64,000 nt of DNA. Origin: Trematomus loennbergii (lineage: Eukaryota; Chordata; Actinopteri; Perciformes; Nototheniidae). Location: NCBI GenBank assembly GCA_012861695.1, contig JAAOOA010000033.1, positions 22,563,434 to 22,627,433 on the forward strand. Reading direction: 5' to 3'. Shown here piece after piece: positions 31,471 through 41,219 of this stretch (position 1 is its first letter; each line of letters begins with the position of its first letter). Made by a program: the position numbers and the translations under genes. The notes beneath the pieces are model-generated. The model had not been told where the DNA came from. It did not search any database and saw only the letters and a program-made list of their open reading frames with translations.

Positions 31471-31634
31471 CCACTTGAACCCCAGCATCCACATTTTGGG
31501 GCGATTATTAGACAGAAATAGACGATCTACAAGCTCACAACGCATCACAATGCAATGCGTTGTGAGCTTGTAGATCTGCTATTTTTGGCAACGATTGGTG
31601 TAGATTAAAAGAAAAGTCCATAGGGTTTAAGTGG
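31471..31634. mobile_element. 164-bp palindrome-centred MITE
   Basis: The left end CCACTTGAACCCCAGCATCC and right end GGGTTTAAGTGG are inverted repeats. TTAA follows at 31635-31638 and TTTA (one mismatch) precedes at 31467-31470. The central palindrome (31529-31578) matches the MITE at 20491, which is in the opposite orientation. Confidence 0.8.
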
Positions 31635-31758
31635 TTAATTACCTAGTCAAAATAGAGACTATTTAGTATCAAAACTGGATATGGCCTTCCTCTTTTTAAT
31701 ATATAACAACATATTTAATAGTAACATCTCAACATTGTCTCAATAAAAATGAACTTAC

Positions 31759-31825
31759 CTTTAAATGTGTCAATCAAGTTCTCAAGCTGCCATGCAGTCA
31801 ACGTCTCTGTGACAAACGTGTCCAT
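31759..31825 (-). CDS. SAM-domain exon 1 with start codon
   Basis: The ATG at 31825 begins MDTFVTETLTAWQLENLIDT and ends in FK at a GTAAG donor (31758-31754). A W-x-LENLI-x-F pattern is SAM helix 1-2. With the next exon this gives a 59-residue SAM domain at the extreme N terminus, as in SAM proteins carried by fish transposons. An alternative is a degraded SAMD3-like host paralogue. Confidence 0.7.
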
Positions 31826-31829
31826 GGTG

Positions 31830-32890
31830 AAACCCTCACATTACTAGAATGAAATCAGATTAAGTACATTAGAATTTCACAAAACTGTGCAATGTCTTAA
31901 CATTTATTGTAAGGTACCAAGCTACTAATTTACAGTTACTACAGGGGTCTGCCAAATCTATGTTAGATAGAAAAAAATGCACACAGAATGAAATGACATT
32001 TCACAGAAAAAAATAATGCTACTTTAGGCGCGTCACTGCCGAATATAAAGCAATATAAAGCAGACCAGTGATAGAGCTCACTCTCACGAAAGAACAATCT
32101 CTCCATGAAGACATTTTAATCATTCACGATTTATTATTATTATTATTGGCCCCTGACGTCGCCCCTCGCCATTCACGACCTAGCTGGTTGGTGTGCTATG
32201 CTAAGCTAAGCTAACCTGTGGTAACACGTCGATGGCAGGGAACTAAAATGTTAAATTATGTGGTTCGGTGACTTCGGTCACTCACTCCTAAAAATAACTT
32301 CAATAGTTGCTAACTTTAATGATTAATGTAATTAATAAATAACTCTAGTAACCTAAACTTATCTAAATCAATGAGCTTCTTTCTCTGTCTGTCCGTGTGT
32401 GTGTGAAAGCGTGCGCCCGAGCTGCATGCTGGGAAAGAGAGTTGTGACGTAAAAGCCATCTGATTTATACTGCCTCCCAAACCAACAGCTACACTGAAGT
32501 GAAGCTTGCACATCTAATAATTTTGCACACGAACCCAAAGCTATATATAGTTCAGACCTATTTATAGCTACTAGTAGAACAAACGTCTTTGTAAAATAAT
32601 AATTCATCGCATCACAACGTAAATTCAAGGCTCTTTCACTTTATGATATAGCATTGACAGAAATGTAAAACATTTGTAGCCGACGTTAACTGCTAATGTT
32701 ATACTTTGCACAGTCTGTTAAATGCCATATTACTATTAATACAGATCCCTATTGTGCTGTTATCCCAACTCATTAAACAAATATAGGTTACAGAATTGTA
32801 TAATTATATAAATATAGGTAAAATATAGTGATAAAATATAGGTTACATACAGTACCTTGTGTTTTGATGTGAGAAATGACAAAAAGATGG
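31830..32890. other. Upstream region of SAM gene, no gene seen
   Basis: This is DNA 5' of the SAM exon on the minus strand, with no convincing further exon. A repeated GCTAAGCTAAGCTAAC stretch lies near 32200-32216. Minus frames at 32316-32628 show no domain. I did not find a transposon end that would close the element on this side. Confidence 0.5.
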
Positions 32891-32899
32891 TTCCAGAAT

Positions 32900-33091
32900 G
32901 AATAAAGCAACCTCTGGGTTAAAAATAACCCAGGCAGGTGTTCAACTGCAATTGAAGCCCTAATAACCCCTTTGACCCAGCATGAACAACCCACCAGTGT
33001 GTTTACAGTACCCAAATAACCCATAATTATGACCCAGCCAAATCAACCCAGCAATGTGTTTATAGAAATAACCCAGCATTTTTTAGAGTGT
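32900..33091 (-). mobile_element. CACTA-like non-autonomous element, AACCCAG repeats
   Basis: Many AACCCAG/AATAACCCA units lie between 32918 and 33078, ending in AACCCAGCATTTTTTAGAGT. The reverse complement starts CACTCTAAAAAATGCTGGGT (from 33090). This is the layout of small EnSpm/CACTA derivatives in fish (CAC terminus plus subterminal repeats). The other end near 32900 is unclear. Confidence 0.55.
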
Positions 33092-33439
33092 AGGCTCTTT
33101 CTAAATTCTAAGTACAGTACTTGAATATATGTACTTAGTTACTTCCCACCTCTGGTCAATAATGATAGATCTTAATGTCAATAAGTTGTCTTCGGCAAGT
33201 ATTGGCATCTGTAGCTGCCACAAGAAGTACCTGCCACTGCCTTCAGATGCCACGAAATGAGCCAGGCCCTACTGCAATAATGTGCTTGCCCTGATTATTA
33301 CATAACTGCATATATAACCGCTGGACAGCTTTGAAAGAGTAACAAAAGTACTGATAAAGCATTATGTTATTTACAATAACCACACCAATAACTTCTATCA
33401 CAATAAGTACAACTGACATACCAAACCATAACAGACTTT

Positions 33440-33925
33440 GTAATTATTTACTAAATGATGCAACAATACCATAGTAAACCACTTAACTCGGGTGTATTTC
33501 CACAGGCCCTGAAAACTGCAGTAATTAAACCACTCTTAAAAAAGCATAATCTAGACGCATCCGTAATGAATAATTATAGGCCAATATCAAACCTCCCATT
33601 TGGAGGCAAAAGGATTGAAAAAGTTGTTTTTTAACAGCTGAGTCATATCATGCTTTTAAATAACGGTTTTGATGTGTTCCAGTCAGGCTTTCGACCACAC
33701 CACAGCACTGAGACTGCTCTTGTCAAAGTCTTCAATGACATCCACTTAAACACAGACTCAATCTCAGTGTTAGTTTTATTAGATCTCAGCGCTGCATTTG
33801 ATACTGTTGACCAAAACATATTGCTAGACCGACTAGAAACTGGGTGGGAGTTTCGGCAACAGTTCTAAAATGGTTTGAATCCTACTTAAAGGACAGACGT
33901 TCTATTTCGTCCCTACTGACCGCTG
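33440..33925 (+). pseudogene. L2 LINE reverse transcriptase fragment
   Basis: Frames across 33505-33925 read [63 protein letters not shown] and [11 protein letters not shown], the central palm of an L2-type RT. Frameshifts lie near 33600 and 33845. The fragment stops where another LINE begins near 33930. It is the same clade as the copy at 1-1125 but a different, non-overlapping portion. Confidence 0.85.
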
Positions 33926-34191
33926 CTTTAGCACTGGATATGTCCATCGCACGCATGCGCAGCTCGAGTACAAATAACAACAAAGTCACCTGTGACCCAT
34001 GTGACACCGGCTATAGCTGCCGGTGTCGTCAGAGGATCTGTTCCTTTTTTCCGGTTCCGGCGCCGCGCTAGTGGCAGCCAGTTACGCAGCTCTTACTCAC
34101 ACTGAGTAGTTTTCCTTACATTTACTTATTTTTTTACCTATCTTATCTTTTATTTTTATTGTATATACTTTGTTTAACTTATACTTGCACT

Positions 34192-35096
34192 ATGGACGTC
34201 AGGCCCGTAGTTTTTGCACTCTTTTTAGTACTGTTTATGTTCACTACCGTGTCCGGGGTTTCCCCGGCCAGTGAACGTCCTATTGTTTACACTCGCGACC
34301 AGCTGTTAGCCTTCCGTAGCATGGCAATGCTAACCGGCGATAGACCCGCTGTTCCCCGCGAGCTGAGGAGAAAGAGACGGGGACGCCGTGCCGGGGCAAA
34401 GCTGCGAGCCAGGAGGAGACGATACAGACCTGTCCTTCCATCTATCACCATGGGGAATGTTAGATCTCTCCCGAACAAGATGGACGAGATCGCGGCGCTG
34501 ACCCGGCATGAGAGGCAGTATCGGGAGAGCAGTATCCTTGTGTTTACTGAGACGTGGCTAACGGAGCTAACCCCGGACACTAACGCTACACTGGATGGTT
34601 TTCATCTGCTGAGGGCGGACAGGACGAGAGAGAGTGGTAAGAGGAAAGGAGGAGGGCTGGCTGTGTTTGTGAACGATATATGGTGTAATCCAGGGCACAC
34701 CACTATTAAAGAACAAATCTGCAACAGGGACATAGAGCTGTTAGCTGTTAGCATGAGGCCCCACTATTTACCTCGGGAATTCACGCATATCGCGATAGCT
34801 GTATATATTCCCCCTCTAAAAAAAAGCTGAAGAGGCATGTGACGTCATCAGCTCTACTGTAAGCAGACTGCAAACACAGCACCCAAATGCTCTTCTCCTG
34901 ATCTCTGCAGACTTCAATCAGGCCTCTCTCTCAAAAACTCTGCCCACTTTCAAACAATATGTTACCTGCACCACCAGAGGCAATAAAACACTGGATCTAC
35001 TGTACGCCAACACCAAGGACGCATACAGCTCATCCCCCCTTCCGCCCCTGGGCAATTCTGACCACAACACAGGCTGGTTCACCTCCAACCTGTGTT
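34192..35096 (+). pseudogene. LINE N-terminal region with AP endonuclease
   Basis: The frame opens at ATG 34192 (or 34159) with a hydrophobic start, then an Arg-rich segment. The endonuclease blocks are VRSLPNKMDEI (near 34460), ILVFTETWLTE (catalytic Glu in ETWL, near 34540-34560), KGGGLAVFVND and IAVYIPPL. A frameshift in an A7 run at 34821-34827 shifts the rest, after which SADFNQA (near 34905) and NSDHN (35053-35067), the catalytic SDH block, are visible. The region is cut by the LTR insert. Confidence 0.8.
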
Positions 35097-35099
35097 AAA

Positions 35100-36005
35100 T
35101 GTTAGAAATTAAAATCATGTTTTATGGCATGATTTAGTCTAAAACATACCGTCAGTTTAAAAGCAGTCAGATGAAGAACTCATTACTTTTAGTATTGTGT
35201 TCACACCTTAAAAGGTGTGAAAGGAGGGATTGTTAGAAATTAAAATCAATGTTAAACAGCATAATTCAGTCTAAAATATATGTCAGTTTAAAGCTGTTTT
35301 ATTGTGGAAAAAACCCGGAAGTTCTCAGGAAATCAATGCCAAGCTTTTATTCTGAAAATCCTTTATCCAGTTAGCATGTGACTAAATATACGTTTTCTGA
35401 ATGTAAAGTGAAAATGACTTGGAGTGTTACACACCAAATCGTACGGACTTTAACACTACATCGATAGACGTTAAGATATTATTACTGCTGAATATTAAAT
35501 GAAGGAACAGTTGATCATGGAGTGTTTACACATTACGTGAGTAGCTATGACGTCAGAGGGAGCTACCGTAAATGAGAACTGTGTCGTAAAAGTGTTTCTA
35601 GGACTTCTAAACTAACGATTACAGCTGTTTATAAGGTATTAAATAGAAAGTCATGACAGAGATAAGGAGGAGAGAATGCTTAAGGAAATAGGCAGAGAAT
35701 ACCAATGTCGAAATCATCTGTGCTCTCGCGATATCGAACCCACAAGATGAGAAGGGGGCGGTCCCACTATCTTCACAGCGGGGGACAACGAGACGTGGAT
35801 AAAAAGACAGGACGGAAGATAACTCAGTCCCTTTCCTTCGCTGCAGCCCCACCCTGAAGACATCACCGGCTTTGTCTCTCCATTACCCATGCTTGTTCTT
35901 CAACCACGTTACTTAATTAAACAACCAATTTGAACCTTTTCCGAGACTCCATTAGTCTCTTCATTCTAAGCTCCTCTCCTGGGCACGAGAACATCGAATA
36001 CTTCA
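35100..36005 (+). mobile_element. Retrovirus-like LTR remnant inserted in LINE (LTR stub, PPT, LTR)
   Basis: A stub starting TGTTAGAAATTAAAATC (35100 to about 35170) resembles the first 70 bp of an LTR. It is followed by a purine-rich tract GTGAAAGGAGGGAT (35217-35230) and a complete LTR starting TGTTAGAAATTAAAATC at 35231, ending near 36005 (AACATCGAATACTTCA). A TATA-like GGATAAAAAGAC (35798) and ATTAAA-type signals are present. The arrangement is an LTR element with almost everything between LTR start and polypurine tract deleted. Related LTRs on the minus strand lie at 58444-58999 and 59182-59561. No target duplication could be confirmed. Confidence 0.78.
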
Positions 36006-36019
36006 ATACCAACCTCTGG

Positions 36020-38094
36020 TCCACAGACAGCCGGTGCCCACACGCACCGTGAAGTAGTGGTCTGAGGAGGCACTGAAAGACTGTTTCAACACTACCGCGT
36101 GGGATGTGTTCACTGACTCTCACGGGGAGGACATCAACGGCCTTACAGACTGCATCACGGACTATATTAACTTCTGTGAGGAAAACGTCATACCCACCAG
36201 GACTGTACGGTGTTTTCCCAACAACAAACCCTGGATTACTCCTGGAATAAAGGCTCTCCTGAAGGACAAAAAGAGGGCCTTCAGATCTGGCAACAGAGAG
36301 GAGCTGAAGACTGAACAGAGGGAGCTGAGGTGGAAAATCAGAGAGGGGAAAAACAGCTACAGGAAGAGGATGGAGGAACAGCTGCTGCAGAGGAACGTCA
36401 GCGGAGTCTGGAGAGGCCTGAAAACCATCTCTGGCTACAAAAAGCCAGACTCCCAGGTCCGGGGGGACCGCCAGTGGGCAAACGACTTGAATAACTTCTT
36501 CAACAGATTTGATCAGTCATGCGCCTCCCCCCCCCAACCCCCGACCCATTCCTCCCTGCTGCAACCCCATTGTCTCCACTGCCTGGAAATGGCCCCGTCA
36601 CCCCTCCCACCTCTACTCAGCCCCGGTCATCAGCTCACAGATACCTCTCACATCAGCCCCTGGTTCTTCTCCAACCGCTGACGACACCTTGTCCTTCACA
36701 ACCAACCAGGTGAGGAGGGAGCTGCATAAGTGTAAGGCGAGGAAAGCGGCGGGTCCAGATGGCATCAGCTCGAGGCTCCTCAAATCCTGTGCGGATCAGC
36801 TGTGTGGGATTGTGGAGCTTCTATTCAACCTGAGCCTGAAGCAAGGGAGGGTACCACAACTGTGGAAGACGTCCTGTGTGGTACCTGTGCCAAAGATCCC
36901 TCGTCCCAAGGAATTCAACAGCTACTGGCCGGTGGCGCTGACATCACAGCTGATGAAGACCCTGGAGAGGCTGGTCCTTGGACACCTCCGGCCCCTTGTG
37001 GGACCATCAATGGACCCGCTGCAGTTCGCCTACCAGCCTGCCATCGGGGTGGATGACGCCGTCATCTACCTGCTGCAGAGGTCCCTCTCCCACCTGGAGA
37101 AGCCTGGGGGGGTGGCACTGTGAGGATCATGTTCTTTGATTTCTCCAGTGCCTTCAACACCATCCAGCCCCCACTCCTGGGGGACAAGCTGCAGCTCTCG
37201 GGGGTGGATCACCACCTCACCTCCTGGATCCTGGACTACCTCACCAACCGCCCACAGTACGTGAGGACCAGGGAGTGTCAATCAGACACCATCATCAGCA
37301 GTACGGGGGCCCCCCAGGGGACGGTGCTGGCATCGTTTCTCTTCACCCTCTACACTGCAGACTTCACCCACAACACGGCAACCTGTCACCTGCAGAAGTT
37401 CTCTGACGACTCCGCCATCGTTGGCCTCATCTCCAACGAGGACGACAGGGAGTACAGGGAGCTGACGCAGGACTTCACACTCTGGTGCCAGAGGAACCAC
37501 CTCCAGCTCAACGCAACGAAGACCAAGGAACTGGTGGTGGATTTCAGACGGCGCGAACACTCCCCCCCGACACCGGTGAACATCCAGGGAGTGGACATTG
37601 AGATTGTGAAATCTTACAAATACCTGGGTGTTCACCTGAACAATAAACTGGACTGGACTGATAATTCTGCTGCTCTGTACAAGAAGAGACAGAGCAGACT
37701 CTTTCTGCTGAGGAGACTGAGGTCTTTCGGGGTGCAGGGGGCACTCCTTCAGACTTTTTATGACTCTGTTGTGGCATCAGCCATTTTCTATGGTGTGGCC
37801 TGCTGGGGCAGCAACATCTCGGTTGCTGACGGGAAGAGACTGAACAGACTGGTAAGGAAGGCCAGCTCTGTCCTGGGGAGTCCTCTGGACACTGTGGAGG
37901 TGGTGGGAGACAGGAGAGTGGCAGCCAAGCTGTCCTCCCTGCTGGACAATATGTCCCACCCCCTCCAGGACACCCTGTCCTCACTGTGCAGCTCCTTCAG
38001 CGATAGGCTGCTGCACCCCACCTGTCACACGGAGAGATACCGCAGGTCCTTCCTTCCTGCAGCGGTCAGACTATACAATCAACACAGCCCCTAG
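36020..38094 (+). pseudogene. LINE reverse transcriptase region
   Basis: After the endonuclease tail (EEALKDCFNTTAWDVF, then PNNKPWITPGIKALLKDKKR) come RT blocks CKARKAAGPDGISSRLLKSC, MFFDFSSAFNTIQPPLLGDK, GAPQGTVLASFLFTLYTADF, FSDDSA (37398-37415, the catalytic SDD box), QLNATKTKELVVDFRR and YKYLGVHLNNKLDW. The end is RRSFLPAAVRLYN with the stop at 38092. One frame change lies between the PPQPP linker and TADDTLSFT (about 36520-36680). Another is at a G7 run at 37106-37112, where one base restores frame continuity. Confidence 0.88.
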
Positions 38095-38449
38095 TAGACC
38101 CCCCCCTCCCCTACACACACCACAACACAGACTATATCACCCCTTGCTGCTAAATACCAATCAACTATGTGCAATATGTGCAATATATATATATGCCGTT
38201 AATAACTGTAATTTATACCTGGCTGCTAAATCCTTAAAACCGTTACAAGAGCCGCGTTCACACCAAGTACTTTCCTGTACTTAGTTCCGGCACTAAGAGC
38301 CCGGCGCTTTTAACCCCAGGGCACTTAGTACAGATCGCGTTCACACCGGAGTACTTTTCCCTGAGGGAAGATTACGCAAATGAGCCGCTGACGTCACTTC
38401 TTCTTCTGCTTTGGCTTTACTGGCAGGCCACAAACCACTTCACGGCGAG

Positions 38450-38515
38450 TACAGTAGGTGGCGGTAAGCACCTTAAAGTTGTTTGCAATCCGCTACAAAA
38501 CAAGAAGAAGAAAAA
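38450..38515 (+). repeat. Nimb/I-like LINE 3'-tail motif in Harbinger leader
   Basis: CAGTAGGTGGCGGTAAGCAC, then CCTTAAAGTTGTTTGCAATC and an AAGAAGAAG tail resemble 3' ends of I-clade (Nimb-type) fish LINEs. The motif lies about 45 bp upstream of the transposase start codon, so it may be part of the Harbinger family's own leader or an old insertion in it. Confidence 0.5.
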
Positions 38516-38558
38516 CTTCCCGCGTATACTGTCTGTTGTTTACCTTCCGACCTCAGAC

Positions 38559-39981
38559 ATGATGGAGATGGAGTCGACTGAAGTTGTGCTGTTTGTGCTC
38601 ATGTTATACAGCTTTGTAACTTCGTTAATGCGGCCTGAGCCTATTCGGATCCGGAGCCGCCACACGTCGAATGCTATAATGGCAAAGTTTCTTCAGCATC
38701 AAAGGCAGTTTAAAAGCCTTAGGAAAAGGATTGGCCGACGGAAAGCACACATGACTGCCATGTTTCACCGTAGGATGGCTGATGACGATGAGCGTTTTCA
38801 CGCCCTAAGAACAGCAATGGTAAGTTCAGTAAATTATTAATACTATCTAATGTAGGATTTGTGGAGTTATGTAGAGCTAATTTGCGCCTTTGTATGTGTT
38901 CCAGATATGCAAATACTACGGGACGCGTCGTGTCCCGCGCTCTCTCTGGGTGAACAATAGAACCTCGGCCTGGTGGGAGAACGTGGTGCCGACGTACACC
39001 GATGTGCAGTGGATCCAAGATTTCAGAATGTCCAAGCACTCTTTCCAATACCTCTGTAGTCGCCTGGAAGCAACGTTGGGGAGAAGCGACACCAACTTCC
39101 GGGAGTGTGTCCCTGTGGCTAAAAAAATCGCCATAGCACTGTGGAAACTTGCGACCAACTCTGAGTACAGGACCATCTCTCATTTGTTTGGAGTCGGCAG
39201 ATCTACAGTGTGTTACTGTGTGCACGAGTTCTGCTCCTCTGTTGTGAGCATACTCCTTTGTGAGTTCATGCCATGGCCGAACGCTGAGAAGTTAGAGGAG
39301 ATGGCGTTATTTTTTGAGCGCAGATGGGGTGTGCCACAGTGTGTAGGTGCAGTAGATGGATCACACATCCCCATTCTGAGACCAGAGGAATACCACAACG
39401 AGTATTTCAACCGCAAAGGCTGGCACTCGCTCGTCCTGCAGGGTGTTGTGGATGGTAGAGGCCTCTTTTGGAATGTTTTTGTTGGCTTACCAGGTAGCAT
39501 GCATGATAGCAGAGTGTTTGGCATGTCATCACTGTGTAGTTTTGCGGATAAGGGTGGTCTACTTCCTCATGTAACAAAGAATATTGGTGGACATGATGTG
39601 GGTTACTATATCCTTGGTGACTCAGCCTACACCCTGCAAAGATGGCTGATGAAACCTTTCCAAGGAAGGCTCACACCCGAGCAACTTGTGTACAATCACA
39701 AAACAAGCCGAGCACGAGTGGTGGTGGAGAACGCTTTTGGCAGATTGAAGGGCAGGTGGCGGTGCTTGATGAAAAGAAACGACTGCAAGATGGACAAGAT
39801 AAAAATCCAGGTGGCAGCATGTTGCGTGTTACATAACCTTTGTGAAAGTAATGATGATGAGTACAGGGACGAATGGACTGCCTTACCGGCGACCCAGCTT
39901 GATGGGCCAGCGCCAGCCATTGCCGAGGCTGGGGGGCAAGACACACGCACAGCCCTTATGAGGCATCTGAACAGCGTGTAA
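38559..39981 (+). CDS. PIF-Harbinger transposase (HARBI1-like), two exons
   Basis: Exon 1 is 38559-38819 (87 codons, basic, with RIGRRKAHMTAMFHRRM). A GTAAGT...TTCCAG intron spans 38820-38904. Exon 2 is 38905-39981 (358 codons). The 445-residue product contains a helix-turn-helix-like block (NSEYRTISHLFGVGRSTVCY) and the DDE triad: Asp in VGAVDGSHI (39355-39357), Asp in YILGDSAY (39619-39621) and Glu in RVVVENAFGRLKGRW (39727-39729). This is full length for the family. Harbinger transposase needs its Myb-like partner for nuclear import and end binding; that partner is on the opposite strand at 41220-42510. Both splice junctions keep phase 0. An AATAAA lies at 39998. Confidence 0.92.
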
Positions 39982-39989
39982 ATTGTACA

Positions 39990-41215
39990 TTCTAAACAAT
40001 AAATGTAAACATTGACAATAAAGCTGATCATTTCTACAGTGCTTTTGTTTCTCTCTTTCATTTTGCAGTCAAGACAGGCAACATTACAATAGTGTAATAG
40101 TAGCCAAAACTAACATACATGTTAGTAACTAAAGTGTCAGTTGTACATGTCACTAAACATTGTCAATATAAAATAAAGTGTCAGTTGTACTATATAATAA
40201 CAGTAATAACAATATAAAATAAGGATCTGTTTAATCGCCATGTCGGTTTTCTTTATTGCACTCTCAAGACATAACATGAAATAGAACAATTTTTATGTCG
40301 TAACTCTTCTATTATACGGCTCTGCTGTCAACAAATCTTGAAAACGGAGACGAGGGGAATGTAGAAATCGGTAAATCACTTCAGAAATGTATTGATAATT
40401 GTTCTGCTTTTTAATGTAAACTTGAATTCATAGTAAACTAGCTGCTTTTGAGCACTTTACTTTTTACATGGGCCATTTTGAACGTGACGTGACTGTATTC
40501 AAACTAAGTCACCATCTACCCCTAGTTTCATTTGGTGCATCAGTCTTTATTTTGCCCTATGATGATACTAACCTAGCATTCACAACCCTAGTTTTTTTAT
40601 GGTTTCATTTTGGAAATAAAAACATAAAAAATGGAAACTTTCATGTCATTTTTGGCCCATAGTGGACTCCATGTTGTGTTGTGTGAAATGGGGGAATTAA
40701 AAGTTTAGGTCAAATATTTAAAATGATATAAATTATCATATTTGTGTATGTGCCGCTGCCATTCCTCCACAAGGTTGCAACATTGATGATAAATAAATGA
40801 CAAATAAAGCTTTGCCAGTTTATAACCGATGAAACATGATGGTATCAGAATATCACTTACATGTGATGTATAGGATGCTACACAGGTCACTAAAGATAAA
40901 GTGTCAGAAATAAGCAAGATGATTTAATCGCCATGTTGGTTTTCTTTATTGCAGCATATGACATAACATGAAATGAGAACAATTTTTAATGTAAATAAAG
41001 TGACAAAGTGTCAGTTGGACATGTCAGTAAACATTATATATAAAATAAAGTGATAACAGTAATAATATAAAATAAAACGGTCCCAGGTGTGGGGATAGTC
41101 TCAGCAGCATACACACCTTAGTGCAAAGTTGTGTGTCGTGTGTCAGTATTTACAAAAACCAAATAAACTAAACTTAACTAAACTAGGCATAGGCTCAGCA
41201 GCAGACATTAACAGG
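39990..41215. other. Harbinger spacer between convergent genes
   Basis: AT-rich, non-coding, with imperfect repeats of AAAGTGTCAGTTGTACAT and CGCCATGTTGGTTTTCTTTATTGCA near 40135-40260 and 40925-41050. This indicates an old internal duplication of the 3' region. No gene was seen. Confidence 0.55.
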
Positions 41216-41219
41216 GCCA

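Larger units (their letters stand above)
33930..38248 (+). mobile_element. Jockey-superfamily LINE (L2/CR1/Rex1-like), near full length, dead
   Basis: A GC-rich leader (33930-34190) precedes an endonuclease region (34440-35080) and, after a retrovirus-like LTR insert (35100-36005), the endonuclease end and reverse transcriptase (36020-38094). The 3' UTR to about 38248 includes GTGCAATATGTGCAATAT. A first open frame from 34192 encodes a basic RRKRRGRRAGAKLRARRRR segment and GNVRSLPNKMDEIAAL. It inserted into the L2 fragment at 33440. Breaks at about 34830, 36680 and 37105 inactivate it. Confidence 0.85.

Noticed and set aside
34000..35100. Host gene with signal peptide starting MDVRPVVFALFLVLFMF
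   Set aside because: The hydrophobic start leads directly into an Arg-rich segment and LINE endonuclease blocks, so it is the LINE's own N terminus.
37282..38021. Several minus-strand frames of 60-146 codons
   Set aside because: Antisense shadows of the LINE reverse transcriptase on the plus strand.
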